Source: Marivita sp. S6314
GTDB lineage: Bacteria; Pseudomonadota; Alphaproteobacteria; Rhodobacterales; Rhodobacteraceae
Reading direction: 5' to 3'
Assembly (NCBI RefSeq): GCF_023015985.1
Contig: NZ_JALKAO010000002.1
Location: forward strand, 372,001 to 436,000
DNA length: 64,000 nt
The notes under the pieces are model-generated. The model made no database searches. It was given only the letters and a program-made list of their open reading frames with translations, and had not been told where the DNA came from. The translations under genes and the position numbers were made by a program. Shown piece after piece: positions 42,558-51,564 of this stretch. The stretch's first letter is position 1. Each line of letters starts with the position of its first letter.

Positions 42558-43574
42558 ATGTCTCAGACCCAACACCCGACCCTGCGCGCCAACAAAGCCG
42601 CGCTCAAACGCTATTGCGATGCGTATCGGCATCCCGAGGCCACGCGCTTTGCCGATGCAGTGCACGGCTATTACGCCGAAGACGCCAAGATCAACATCGT
42701 GCATCCGTTTAACGAAATCACCGGCACACAGGCTTATGTGGATCGCTTTCTCGACTCGCTCCATGACGCGTTCGAGCACCTATATCGCACCGACTACATC
42801 GCGTTTGGCGGTGCCTACGAGGGGACCGACTGGGTCACCTGCACCGGTTACTATACCGGCCATTTTGCCCGTCCGTGGCTTGGCATTCAGCCAACAAACG
42901 CGCTGGCCTATCTACGTTTCGGAGAGTTTCACCGGATGGAAAACGGCAAGGCCGTTGAAAGCTACATCTTCCTCGACATTCCCGAACTGATGATTGCGGC
43001 CAACCAGTGGCCGATCACCGACACCCCCGGACGCGACCGGGGATACACGGGTTACCTGCCCGGCCCCGCCCGACCAGACGGTTTGATCTGGCACGAAACA
43101 GACCCGGCACGGTCGCAAAGCTCGTACCAGTTGGTCACGGAGATGCTTGGCAAGCTGGCCACCGAAGACGAGGCCTGGCGACCGTATTGGCACCAACACA
43201 TGATGTGGTACGGCCCGGCGGCGTTTGGCAGCTTTGTCGGCATTGAAAACTTCGCGGGTTTTCAGGTCACCTTCGAGGGGGCATTCTCGGAATGGATCGG
43301 CGGATCGAAACCGGGCAGCATGACAAAGCACTTCACCCGTTTCGGAGATGGCGACTACGTCTGCTCCGGCGGTTGGCCGTCCTTGAACTGTGTGCAGGTC
43401 AAACCGTTTCTGGGCCAACCTCCCGAGTGGCAACGCCTGTTCATGCGTGTCTGTGACTGGTGGCGTCGGGAAGACGATCTGCTGACCGAGAACTGGGTCT
43501 TTGTCGACATCCCGCATGTGCTTTTGCAGATGGGGCGGGATCTTTTTGCGGAGCTTGGCCATGAAGGGATTTGA
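42558..43574 (+). CDS. double SnoaL/NTF2-like domain protein A
   Basis: 338 residues that read as two SnoaL-like halves. The first (about 10-150) has RFADAVHGYYAEDAKINIVH, the GTQAYVDRFLDSLHDAF helix and the TGYYTGHFARPWLG strand. The second (about 195-330) has WYGPAAFGSFVGIENFAGFQ and CVQVKPFLGQ. NTF2-like folds make a cone-shaped pocket and include polyketide cyclases and ketosteroid isomerase. It is soluble with no signal. A GGAGG is five bases before the chosen ATG at 42558. It overlaps its neighbour by 14 bases, so it is coupled. The reaction is unknown. Confidence 0.8.
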   Translation: MSQTQHPTLRANKAALKRYCDAYRHPEATRFADAVHGYYAEDAKINIVHPFNEITGTQAYVDRFLDSLHDAFEHLYRTDYIAFGGAYEGTDWVTCTGYYTGHFARPWLGIQPTNALAYLRFGEFHRMENGKAVESYIFLDIPELMIAANQWPITDTPGRDRGYTGYLPGPARPDGLIWHETDPARSQSSYQLVTEMLGKLATEDEAWRPYWHQHMMWYGPAAFGSFVGIENFAGFQVTFEGAFSEWIGGSKPGSMTKHFTRFGDGDYVCSGGWPSLNCVQVKPFLGQPPEWQRLFMRVCDWWRREDDLLTENWVFVDIPHVLLQMGRDLFAELGHEGI

Positions 43575-44544
43575 TCCACGGTTTCGTGATTTCCCGGATT
43601 TCATTCTTGGATGCACCAAGGACATCTGGGAAGATCGCGGGCTGCACACGCTGCACCAATATTACGCCGACGACATCGTGCTGCGCATGCCGCTTGGGAT
43701 CTATCGCGGCAATGCGGGTGTGATTGCCAAAACCATGGGCACATTGGTCGAATTTCCAGATCGCGAACTTCTGGGCGAAGACGTGATCTGGAGCGGGACA
43801 CCCGAAGACGGGATGCTGTCGTCGCACCGGGTTTATACCACGGGCACCCATCTGGGCCCCGGCCCCTTCGGTGATCCCACCGGCAAACGCATCACGTTTC
43901 GCGCCATTGCGGATTGCTACGCCAAGGACAACACGATCTCGGATGAATGGCTGGTGCGCGACTATGGCGGCGTGGTGCGCCAGATGGGATGGTCGCCCCG
44001 CGATGCCGCGGCCCGCCTGATCGCACAGGAGGGCGGACAGGAGCGCGCGTCCCGCCCGTTCACCCCGGCACAAAACATCGACGGCCCCTATAACGGGCGC
44101 GGCAATACATCAGACTGGGGCGAACACTATGCCGAAACCCTGTCGCGGATCATGGCGGCCGATTTCACCGTGATCCCAGAGACCTATGACCGCGCCATCG
44201 CCGCCGAATACCCCGGCCTGACATCCGTGCGTGGCTGGGCCGAGGTGGACGCGTTCTGGCTGGGCCTGCGCGCGGCGTTCCCGAACGCGACCTTCCGGAT
44301 CGACCATATGATCGGCCGCGAGGATCCCTCCATGCCGCCCCGCGCCGCGCTCCGCTGGAGCCTGCACGGACGGCACGACGGATGGGGCGCGTTTGGCGCG
44401 CCAACCGGGGCGGATGTCTATGTTATGGGGATGGCCCACGCCGAATACGGCGCGCTGGTTGCCTCGGACCCACGGATCCGGCGGGAATTCGTGCTCTATG
44501 ACGAGGTCGCGGTCTGGAAGCAGATATTGCTGCACACCGGCTGA
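43561..44544 (+). CDS. double SnoaL/NTF2-like domain protein B
   Basis: 327 residues, again apparently two SnoaL-like halves. The first (about 12-145) has LHTLHQYYADDIVLRMPLG, the GNAGVIAKTMGTLVEFPDRE helix and DEWLVRDYGGVVRQMG. The second (about 190-325) repeats the pattern with GWAEVDAFWLGLRAAFPNAT, a SLHGRHDGWGAFG strand and VLYDEVAVWKQIL. It starts inside the end of protein A, so the two are probably made in equal amounts and may form a complex. It is the last gene of the transport operon. Its role is unknown; metabolism of the imported compound is the natural guess. Confidence 0.8.
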   Translation: MKGFDPRFRDFPDFILGCTKDIWEDRGLHTLHQYYADDIVLRMPLGIYRGNAGVIAKTMGTLVEFPDRELLGEDVIWSGTPEDGMLSSHRVYTTGTHLGPGPFGDPTGKRITFRAIADCYAKDNTISDEWLVRDYGGVVRQMGWSPRDAAARLIAQEGGQERASRPFTPAQNIDGPYNGRGNTSDWGEHYAETLSRIMAADFTVIPETYDRAIAAEYPGLTSVRGWAEVDAFWLGLRAAFPNATFRIDHMIGREDPSMPPRAALRWSLHGRHDGWGAFGAPTGADVYVMGMAHAEYGALVASDPRIRREFVLYDEVAVWKQILLHTG

Positions 44545-44558
44545 TGCCGGACTGCGAC

Positions 44559-44601
44559 CGTTTCCGTTGACGGAAACGACCCGATGCGTCATCGCATCGG
44601 G
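44559..44601. terminator. two tandem hairpins between convergent genes
   Basis: CGTTTCCGT and ACGGAAACG pair around two bases (44559-44578). Directly after, CCCGATGCG and CGCATCGGG pair around TCAT (44580-44601). Both stems are perfect over nine bp. They lie between the ends of the SnoaL-B and glcD-like genes and probably stop transcription from both sides, though no T-run follows. Confidence 0.6.
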
Positions 44602-44612
44602 CCACCGCCCAA

Positions 44613-45998
44613 TCAGTTCAACGTCACCAATTTGCCCGGGTTCATGATGTTGTCCGGGTCCACCGCGCGTTTCAGCGTGCTCATCAGCCCGTACGCCGCG
44701 CCATGCTCCTGCGACAGGTATTTGCGCTTGCCCAACCCGATGCCGTGCTCGCCGCTCACCGTGCCGCCAAATTCAAGCGCCAGCATGTTCACCTGCTCAG
44801 ACACCTGCTTTGCCCGGGTCATATCGTCGTCGCTCTTGGGATCGACCAGCAACAAAAGATGGAAATTCCCGTCTCCAACATGCCCGACCAGCGGGGCCAG
44901 CAGGCCAGATGCGGCCACGATCTCCTTGGTTTTGGAAATGCACTCTGCCAGCGCAGAAATCGGCACGCAGCAATCGGTCACAACCCCTTCGGCTCCTTTG
45001 CGCAACGCCTTGCCAGCGTAATACGCCTCGTGCCGTGCTTTCCACAGGCGGTTGCGATCCTCGGTCTTGCTGGCCCAGGCGAAATCCGATCCCCCGTTTT
45101 CCGACACCAGCGCCGAGAAACTCTCGACCTGTTCCGCAACACCGGCTTCCGTGCCGTGAAATTCAAGAAACAGATGTGGTGTTTCCGGCATCACCATATC
45201 GGGGTTGTAGATGTTCATCCCTTTCATCTGCATTTCGTCCAGCAACTCAATCCGCGCCATCGGAAGACCCATCTGGATCGCCAGGATCACCGTGTCGACA
45301 GCAGACGCGATATCGGGAAAGGCACAGGTCGCCGCCGCGATATGTTCAGGCTGGCCATGCAGTTTCACCGTCAGTTTGGTGATGATCCCCAACGTACCTT
45401 CAGAGCCGACGAACAGATGGGTCAGATCATATCCCGACGCCGATTTCCGCGCGCGATTGCCGGTTTGAATGATCTGCCCATCGGGCAACACGACCTCCAG
45501 CGCCAGAACATTGTCCGCCATTGTCCCATAGCGCACGGTGTTCGTCCCCGACGCCCGGGTCGCCGCCATGCCGCCCAGCGTGGCGTCCGCACCGGGATCG
45601 ACCGTGAACATCAACCCGGTTGATCGCAATGCCGTATTCAACTGCGTGCGGGTCACACCCGGCTCCACAACCGCATCCAGATCGCTTTCATGTATGTCCA
45701 GAACCTTGTTCATGCGGCTGGTATCAATCGTAATACCGCCGTGCACCGGAACGATATGGCCCTCCAAGGACGACCCGATCCCATAGGGCACAACCGGGCA
45801 TTTGTGCTGCGAGCACAAGCGCAGAATGGCCGAAACCTCTTCGGTTGTTTCGGGAAAGGCCACCGCATCCGGGCGTGCGGGCGTTGTGTAGGCCTCGTCC
45901 TGGCTGTGCTGATCGCGGATCGGAAGGCTTGTGGACAGGCGCTCTCCCAAAAGGTCGCGCAGCGCGATCACTGTGGCTTCGATATTGGCAGATGGCAT
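44613..45998 (-). CDS. FAD-linked 2-hydroxy-acid dehydrogenase (GlcD/D-lactate dehydrogenase type)
   Basis: 461 residues. The FAD-binding type 4 domain carries PYGIGSSLEGHIVPVHGGIT and the FVGSEGTLGIITKLTVKLHG loop. The C-terminal oxidase domain ends with the SGEHGIGLGKRKYL motif of glycolate/D-lactate dehydrogenases. It oxidises a D-2-hydroxy acid, giving electrons to cytochrome or quinone. There is no glcE or glcF next to it, so it is the single-subunit (Dld) type. It converges with the ABC-SnoaL operon. Confidence 0.92.
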   Translation of the reverse strand: MPSANIEATVIALRDLLGERLSTSLPIRDQHSQDEAYTTPARPDAVAFPETTEEVSAILRLCSQHKCPVVPYGIGSSLEGHIVPVHGGITIDTSRMNKVLDIHESDLDAVVEPGVTRTQLNTALRSTGLMFTVDPGADATLGGMAATRASGTNTVRYGTMADNVLALEVVLPDGQIIQTGNRARKSASGYDLTHLFVGSEGTLGIITKLTVKLHGQPEHIAAATCAFPDIASAVDTVILAIQMGLPMARIELLDEMQMKGMNIYNPDMVMPETPHLFLEFHGTEAGVAEQVESFSALVSENGGSDFAWASKTEDRNRLWKARHEAYYAGKALRKGAEGVVTDCCVPISALAECISKTKEIVAASGLLAPLVGHVGDGNFHLLLLVDPKSDDDMTRAKQVSEQVNMLALEFGGTVSGEHGIGLGKRKYLSQEHGAAYGLMSTLKRAVDPDNIMNPGKLVTLN

Positions 45999-46058
45999 GT
46001 CGATCCTCCCGGTTGTTGCACAGGGTTTAGACCGAAGTTTCGCACCGCGAAACCCATG

Positions 46059-46724
46059 TCATGGCTCCAGCGGTTCAATCAGGTCCGGTCCCGCCGCGCG
46101 GTTCGAATTGACCTTTGGATTCACACGGTAAAAGGCCATTGCATCTTCGTCTGCCGCCGTCATCAGCGTCGCTGCGCCATGTCCGGCCTCCCCCAGCCAA
46201 AGCGCCCACTGGTCTTCATTTAATGTCACGGGCTGGCGGTGATGGATCGCTGACATCTTAGGATTGGCTTGCGTCGTCACGATGGCGCAGGTCCGGTGGG
46301 TCACGCCATCGCGCTCCCAATCCTGCCAAACCCCGGCGAACGCCAACAAAGAACCGCGCGTTGGATGGATATACCACGGCAAGCGCTTGCCTTCGGGATC
46401 CTTTGTCCATTCGTAAAATCCCGTTGCCGGGATCAGACACCGCCGCGCGCGGCACGCCGCTTTGAAGGCAGGCTTTTCGGCAATCGTCTCGGCCCGCGCA
46501 TTGATCAAAAGCGGCCCGCCGTTTTCGGCCTTGTACCAATGCGGCAGGAACCCCCAGCGCATCGCCACCAAGCGGCGTTGCCCGTCGATCACATGCACCG
46601 CATGCACCTGATTGGTCGGGCAGATGTTGTAATTGGGGATGTCCGGCAAAGCGTTTGACGGCGCGGCGGCGAACAGCTGCGCCATGGCGTCATGCGGCAA
46701 TGTCAGGGCAAAACGTCCACACAT
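46059..46724 (-). CDS. yedK: SOS response-associated peptidase YedK (HMCES family)
   Basis: 221 residues. It protects abasic sites in single-stranded DNA by a thiazolidine link through its second residue. All four key residues are where E. coli YedK has them, within one position: C2 (MCGRFA), N75 (LLINARAET), E105 (GFYEWTK) and H161 (IHHRQPV). The initiator Met must be removed to free C2. It is a single gene on the minus strand, with a hairpin between it and ushA. Confidence 0.95.
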   Translation of the reverse strand: MCGRFALTLPHDAMAQLFAAAPSNALPDIPNYNICPTNQVHAVHVIDGQRRLVAMRWGFLPHWYKAENGGPLLINARAETIAEKPAFKAACRARRCLIPATGFYEWTKDPEGKRLPWYIHPTRGSLLAFAGVWQDWERDGVTHRTCAIVTTQANPKMSAIHHRQPVTLNEDQWALWLGEAGHGAATLMTAADEDAMAFYRVNPKVNSNRAAGPDLIEPLEP

Positions 46725-46733
46725 AGACAGTAT

Positions 46734-46761
46734 GCAGGTCGGACCAAAAGGCCCGACCTGC
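46734..46761. terminator. hairpin between ushA-type gene and yedK
   Basis: GCAGGTCGG (46734-46742) and CCGACCTGC (46753-46761) pair exactly, and the inner CC/GG can extend the stem around AAAA. It lies just past the end of the nucleotidase gene. No T-run follows, so terminator activity is uncertain. Confidence 0.5.
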
Positions 46762-46768
46762 CGGTTGT

Positions 46769-48328
46769 TTACTTCTTCAACGTGATCCGGCCATCGGTAT
46801 ATGGCTGGTAGGGCGCATTCTCGGCCAGGTATTCGGCCGTGACATCCGCCAGGTCCGGGCCAAAGTCATAGGCGTTCATCGCGTCGCGGAACATCTTGTA
46901 GCCGTCGCCACCATTGCGCACGTAGTTGTTCGAGACCGCGCCATAGACCCGGTCCATTTCGACAGCTGCGCCACCGATCATGACATCCGAAATCCGGCTT
47001 CCCGGCTCTTGCGTCAGATCAGCGGTAAAGGTCATGCCCGCAACCTGCGGGAAACGCCCGGCACCATCCTCGACCTGGCTGACCCCGTTTTCCAACGCTT
47101 CGACAAGCTGCGCCCCGGTCACCTGAAAGGTCGACAAGGTGTTCTGGAACGGCAAAACGGTCAGGACTTCGCCCATGGTCACATCACCGGCGTCAATCGA
47201 GGCGCGCAAACCACCGCTATTGGCAATCGCCACCTCGACCCCTTGATCAGCGACACGCGCCAGCATGGCATCAGCCACAAGATTGCCCATCGCGCATTCC
47301 ATCGCGCGACAGACCGACCGGTCCCCCTCGATCGCTTCTGCGGCGGAGGCGACAACGCGATTGCGGATCTCCTCAAGCGGGGCAGCCGCTTCGGTGATCC
47401 GCGCCTTGACACCCGCATCCTCGGCCACCGCCGCATCCATGATGATCGGTGCGCCTACCGCTTCGGTCAGGTTGCCCTCATCGTCAAATGTGACGTTCAA
47501 TTCACCAAGGAACTTGCCATAGGCATAGGCCTGCACGATCGCCGTGTTGCCCACCATCGTCGGGTACGGACCCACCGCGCGCTCCATGTCGCCCAGCAAC
47601 GTGTTCGAATGCCCGCCGACAATGACGTCTACACCGGTCGTGTTCTCGGCAACCCGGATATCCGTGTTGTAGCCAGAGTGGCTCAGCACCACGATCTTGT
47701 TCACGCCTTCCGCGGTCAGGCGGTCCACCTCGCCCTGCACCGCCTCAACAGGATCGGTAAAGATCACGTTCGGACCAGGCGACGCCAATTCATCGGTGTC
47801 CTGAGGCGTCAGGCCAATCAGACCGATCTTCTCACCCCCCTGTTCGATCACGACCGATTTCTGGATCGCGTCACTCAGCAGCGGCTCGCCGGAAATATCG
47901 GCGTTCGACATCAGAACCGGAAACTCGACGGAATCGACAAACCCGCGCAGAACTTCGGGGCCATCGTCGAATTCGTGGTTGCCCACGGTCATCGCCGTAT
48001 AGCCCATCTGGTTCATCATCTCGGCAGCCAGCTTGCCCTTGTAGTAGGTGTAAAACAGCGTGCCCTGGAACTGGTCGCCCCCATCCACGAGGATGTGGTT
48101 GTTGGTCCGCGCCTTGGCATCGCTGATCGCCGTCATCAAACGCGCAGAGCCGCCAAAGCACTCGCCTGCGGTGTTGTCTTCGGCGGAACAGCCGGAATCA
48201 TACTTGCTGATCGGCTCGAACCGCGCGTGGAAATCGTTGGTGTGCAGGATCGTGAGCGAATAATCAGCCTGCGCCACGCCCGCGCTCAACGCCAATGCAG
48301 CAGCACTTGTGAGTAGTTTATATGTCAT
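46769..48328 (-). CDS. bifunctional UDP-sugar hydrolase/5'-nucleotidase (UshA family)
   Basis: 519 residues with a signal peptide (1-21, GVAQA cut), so periplasmic. It releases phosphate and nucleosides from nucleotides for uptake. The metallophosphatase core shows LHTNDFHARFEP, VDGGDQFQGTL, VGNHEFDDGPE and LSHSGYNTD. The C-terminal substrate domain has IANSGGLRASIDAGDVT. The enzyme is of usual length. It has its own divergent promoter region shared with the DUF952 gene. Confidence 0.94.
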   Translation of the reverse strand: MTYKLLTSAAALALSAGVAQADYSLTILHTNDFHARFEPISKYDSGCSAEDNTAGECFGGSARLMTAISDAKARTNNHILVDGGDQFQGTLFYTYYKGKLAAEMMNQMGYTAMTVGNHEFDDGPEVLRGFVDSVEFPVLMSNADISGEPLLSDAIQKSVVIEQGGEKIGLIGLTPQDTDELASPGPNVIFTDPVEAVQGEVDRLTAEGVNKIVVLSHSGYNTDIRVAENTTGVDVIVGGHSNTLLGDMERAVGPYPTMVGNTAIVQAYAYGKFLGELNVTFDDEGNLTEAVGAPIIMDAAVAEDAGVKARITEAAAPLEEIRNRVVASAAEAIEGDRSVCRAMECAMGNLVADAMLARVADQGVEVAIANSGGLRASIDAGDVTMGEVLTVLPFQNTLSTFQVTGAQLVEALENGVSQVEDGAGRFPQVAGMTFTADLTQEPGSRISDVMIGGAAVEMDRVYGAVSNNYVRNGGDGYKMFRDAMNAYDFGPDLADVTAEYLAENAPYQPYTDGRITLKK

Positions 48329-48505
48329 GGAACCCTCTCTGTCGGTCGGTTTTTATGGGATGATCGTGGTCCCTCTGTTGCAGAGAGTCAAAGGCACAGT
48401 TGCGTCACCTGCACCACGCATCGCACAAAGGCGCTCTGCAAAGCCGGGTTGATGCAGCATGTTGGCGACTTGACCCCATCCCTTCAACGCGGCAACAGGA
48501 CAGGC

Positions 48506-48844
48506 ATGATCATATACAAACTCCTTCGTGCCGATGAATGGGCTGCGCTGCAAACCCAGGGCGAAACCACGGGCGCGCCGATTGATGTGGCTGACGGCTA
48601 TATCCATTTCTCCACCGCAGAGCAGGTGCGCGAAACCGCGACCAAGCACTTTGCAGGCGAAGAGGATCTGATGCTGCTGGCCTATGACGATGCGACGATC
48701 ACCGGTGACCTGCGCTGGGAGCCATCACGCGGCGGCGCGCTGTTTCCGCACCTCTACGCACCGCTGCGCTTCGCGGATATGATCTGGGCGAAACCGCTGC
48801 CGCTGGGCGCATCCGGCCACGTTTTCCCGGACGACATGGCATGA
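48506..48844 (+). CDS. DUF952 domain protein
   Basis: 112 residues matching the DUF952 family: [13 protein letters not shown] at the start, [20 protein letters not shown], and [11 protein letters not shown] near the end. The fold resembles ADP-ribosyltransferase-like proteins, and activity is unproven. It overlaps the start of pyrD by four bases (ATGA), a conserved pairing in this group, so it is translationally coupled to a pyrimidine gene. Confidence 0.9.
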   Translation: MIIYKLLRADEWAALQTQGETTGAPIDVADGYIHFSTAEQVRETATKHFAGEEDLMLLAYDDATITGDLRWEPSRGGALFPHLYAPLRFADMIWAKPLPLGASGHVFPDDMA

Positions 48845-49887
48845 GCGCGCTGGAACGCGCCGGGCTGGGCCTGCTGCACCGGCTTGATCCCGAAACGGCA
48901 CATGGCCTGGCCTTGCGGGCCTTGCAGCTTGGCCTGGCACCAACCGCTGGCACCGTGACCGGCGCGCGGCTGCGCACCGACATCGCGGGGCTGACGCTGG
49001 CCAATCCGGTGGGTTTGGCCGCCGGGTTCGACAAGAACGCCATCGCCCTGCGCCCCCTGTCGCGGGCGGGGTTCGGGTTTCTCGAAGTCGGTGCCGCCAC
49101 CCCCCGCCCCCAACCGGGCAACCCCAAACCGCGCCTGTTTCGCCTGACCGAAGACCGGGCCGTGATCAACCGGTTTGGCTTCAACAATGATGGCATGGAC
49201 AGCATTGCCGCCCGACTTCAGGACCGGCCACGCGACGCCGTAATCGGGTTGAACCTTGGCGCAAACAAAGACAGCGACAACCGCGCTGCCGATTTCGCAA
49301 CGGTTCTGACAACCTGCGGTCCGCATATCGACTTTGCCACCGTCAATGTTAGCTCTCCGAACACCGAAAAACTGCGCGACCTTCAGGGCAAAGAGGCCCT
49401 GTCGGCGCTGCTGGCCGGCGTGATGGACGCGCGCGCAGCGCTAGGAACACCCCTCCCGGTGTTCCTCAAGATCGCGCCCGACCTATCCGATGCTGAAATC
49501 GCAGATGTGGCCGATGTTGCAATCGCCTCGGGAATTGACGGTCTCATTGCCACCAACACGACGCTGGATCGGCATGGATTGACGTCCGCACACGCCCACG
49601 AAAAAGGCGGGTTGTCAGGCGTGCCCCTGTTCGAAAAATCTAACCGCGTTCTGGCCCTGCTTTACAGACAAACCGGCGGGCAGCTTCCCATCATCGGCGT
49701 TGGCGGGATCGCATCTGCCGAGGACGCCTATGCCAAGATCCGCGCCGGTGCATCTGCCGTGCAGCTATACTCGGCCCTGACCTATCACGGCCTGAGCCTC
49801 GTGCCAGAGATCGCGCGCGGCCTCGATACGCTGCTTGAACGGGACGGGTATGCGTCCGTCGCCGACGCGGTCGGCATTGACACCTGA
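48841..49887 (+). CDS. pyrD: dihydroorotate dehydrogenase (quinone), class 2
   Basis: 348 residues. It oxidises dihydroorotate to orotate in pyrimidine synthesis, giving electrons to ubiquinone. The N-terminal helix region for membrane contact is followed by [17 protein letters not shown], the [14 protein letters not shown] motif with the class 2 catalytic Ser, [12 protein letters not shown], and [20 protein letters not shown] for FMN phosphate. It is coupled to the DUF952 gene and ends before a terminator-like hairpin. Confidence 0.96.
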   Translation: MSALERAGLGLLHRLDPETAHGLALRALQLGLAPTAGTVTGARLRTDIAGLTLANPVGLAAGFDKNAIALRPLSRAGFGFLEVGAATPRPQPGNPKPRLFRLTEDRAVINRFGFNNDGMDSIAARLQDRPRDAVIGLNLGANKDSDNRAADFATVLTTCGPHIDFATVNVSSPNTEKLRDLQGKEALSALLAGVMDARAALGTPLPVFLKIAPDLSDAEIADVADVAIASGIDGLIATNTTLDRHGLTSAHAHEKGGLSGVPLFEKSNRVLALLYRQTGGQLPIIGVGGIASAEDAYAKIRAGASAVQLYSALTYHGLSLVPEIARGLDTLLERDGYASVADAVGIDT

Positions 49888-49923
49888 CGACATCTTCCTC
49901 TTGCCGGAAATACCTCGGGTGTC

Positions 49924-49946
49924 CGGGGGCAGCGCCCCCGCATTTT
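49924..49946 (+). terminator. terminator-like hairpin after pyrD
   Basis: CGGGGGC and GCCCCCG form a perfect seven-bp stem with an AGC loop, followed by CATTTT. It is 36 bases past the pyrD stop. A second palindrome, TTCCG and CGGAA, follows at 49945-49958. Confidence 0.65.
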
Positions 49947-49964
49947 CCGCCAACGGAATATGCC

Positions 49965-49982
49965 GGACGCGGTGACGCGTCC
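49965..49982. terminator. hairpin at the trpF end
   Basis: GGACGCG and CGCGTCC pair perfectly around GTGA just past the trpF stop codon. With the adjacent palindromes it separates two convergent genes. Confidence 0.5.
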
Positions 49983-49983
49983 G

Positions 49984-50640
49984 CTAGCGCAGGGATGGCA
50001 CCTGTAGTGCCTGTACGAAATCCCGGATCAGCTCGGCATCCTTGACCCCCGGCGCAGATTCCACGCCGGACGACACATCCACTTGCCGTGCGCCCGTCAA
50101 CGCGACCGCGTCGGCTACGTTGTCAGGCGTCAATCCACCCGCCAGCATCCACGGCACGGACCAACGCCGCGCTGAAATCAGCCGCCAGTCAAACGATACG
50201 CCATTGCCCCCCGGCAAAGTGGCATTCTTGGGCGGTTTGGCATCTACCAGAAGTTGGTCGGCCACATCCGCGTAAACGTCCAGCGCCGACACATCCTCTG
50301 CATCCGCGACGCCCACCGCTTTCATCACCGGCAGCCCGTAGCGCCCGCGCACCTGCGACACGCGTTCGGGGCTTTCGGAACCGTGCAATTGCAACATGTC
50401 CAAAGGCACCGCAGCGGTGATGGCATCCAAAAGCGCATCATCCGCGTTCACAACCAAGGCGACCTTGGCAATCCCGACCGGCACGTCAATCGCCAGATCC
50501 CGCGCGGTTTCAATCGACACATTGCGCGGGCTTTTGGGAAAGAACACGAACCCGCAATACGCGGCCCCGGCCTCGGCCACAGCAGAGACGTCTTCGGGCC
50601 GGGTCAGCCCGCAAATCTTGGTGCGTACTCCAGATGTCAT
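49984..50640 (-). CDS. trpF: phosphoribosylanthranilate isomerase
   Basis: 218 residues. Amadori isomerisation in tryptophan synthesis, a single TIM barrel. It begins with [19 protein letters not shown] (catalytic Cys), then [30 protein letters not shown] and [30 protein letters not shown] at the end holds the phosphate loop. It follows lapA by nine bases, in the ihfB-lapA-trpF order typical of this family. trpB is not present downstream. Confidence 0.96.
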   Translation of the reverse strand: MTSGVRTKICGLTRPEDVSAVAEAGAAYCGFVFFPKSPRNVSIETARDLAIDVPVGIAKVALVVNADDALLDAITAAVPLDMLQLHGSESPERVSQVRGRYGLPVMKAVGVADAEDVSALDVYADVADQLLVDAKPPKNATLPGGNGVSFDWRLISARRWSVPWMLAGGLTPDNVADAVALTGARQVDVSSGVESAPGVKDAELIRDFVQALQVPSLR

Positions 50641-50649
50641 CAGACCGGC

Positions 50650-51003
50650 TCAGCTGGCCTCGTCCAAAAGCGCAAGAACCTCGTCCTTGTCCTTGTCTCG
50701 CTCTGCTTTCGTGCGGCGCAGTTCCCGCTCAAGCTTCTTGACCTCAGCGCGCTTCTGCGCGGCCTCGGCCCGGTGCTTGTGCTCGCGCAGCCATTCCCAG
50801 ACAAAACCGATCAGCAAACCGGCAATGATGCCGCCAAAGATCACGATGAACATGGGAAGTTCAATCGACCGGTTCATCCCGACCATGTCCGACAGCCCCG
50901 AGGGCAACAGTTTGAGTGTCACCATACCCCGATTGGCCAGGGCCACCGACACCAATGCGATGGCCAGCACCGCAAGAAACGCATAGCGAATGTATCGCAT
51001 CAA
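50650..51003 (-). CDS. LapA-domain (DUF1049) membrane protein
   Basis: 117 residues. Two membrane helices (about 6-24 and 50-69) and a long charged coiled-coil tail (72-108, AQKRAEVKKLERELRRTKAE). It matches the lipopolysaccharide assembly protein A domain, whose E. coli member works with LapB in controlling LPS synthesis. A second ATG three bases in is possible. It lies between ihfB and trpF in the same direction. Confidence 0.88.
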   Translation of the reverse strand: MMRYIRYAFLAVLAIALVSVALANRGMVTLKLLPSGLSDMVGMNRSIELPMFIVIFGGIIAGLLIGFVWEWLREHKHRAEAAQKRAEVKKLERELRRTKAERDKDKDEVLALLDEAS

Positions 51004-51007
51004 TCTT

Positions 51008-51289
51008 TTACTTTCCGTTCAATCTGTCTCGAAGCAGCTTACCGGTCTTAAAGAACGGCACGTGTTTTTCTTCAACCTCAACCGCTTCACCTGTGCGTGG
51101 GTTGCGCCCCACGCGCGCATCCCGTTTCTTTACCGAAAACGCGCCGAAGCCGCGCAACTCCACCCGATCTCCGCGCGCCATCGCATTGATGATTTCTTCG
51201 AAGATTGTATTCACGATGCGCTCTACATCGCGTTGATACAAATGCGGATTGTCATCGGCAATCTTCTGGATCAATTCCGAGCGTATCAT
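51008..51289 (-). CDS. ihfB: integration host factor beta subunit
   Basis: 93 residues. IHF bends DNA as a heterodimer with Ihf[45 protein letters not shown] and the arm with the [12 protein letters not shown] motif (the Pro at the tip intercalates in DNA) are all present. It is the first gene of the ihfB-lapA-trpF group. The 275-base gap upstream (51290-51564) holds no gene I can support and should contain its promoter. The rpsA gene often found before it is absent. Confidence 0.96.
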   Translation of the reverse strand: MIRSELIQKIADDNPHLYQRDVERIVNTIFEEIINAMARGDRVELRGFGAFSVKKRDARVGRNPRTGEAVEVEEKHVPFFKTGKLLRDRLNGK

Positions 51290-51564
51290 AGTCTCGCATC
51301 CCCTTGGTCGAACACGACGGTCTGATGTGTTCTGCGATCAAGTATACGCAGGACCGATGCACACGGAAACCGTCGCGTGAGCGTGATTGGCAGAAAGTTC
51401 AGGCAAATGAAGCAGTTCTCGGCGAATTCGCGCCAGCATTTCCGGCGCTTGGCTGCGTTAAGCCGCGTGCACGGCATGTCAGTTGCTGTCCGATTCGGCC
51501 TGCCGACGGGCATCTGCGCCTTAGCCTGAGTTCCAGGGTTGCACCTGCTCGCATCCGGTGTCCG

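Noticed and set aside
47009-48316. Open frame of 435 codons on the plus strand
   Set aside because: Antisense to the UshA-type nucleotidase, with shadow-type composition.
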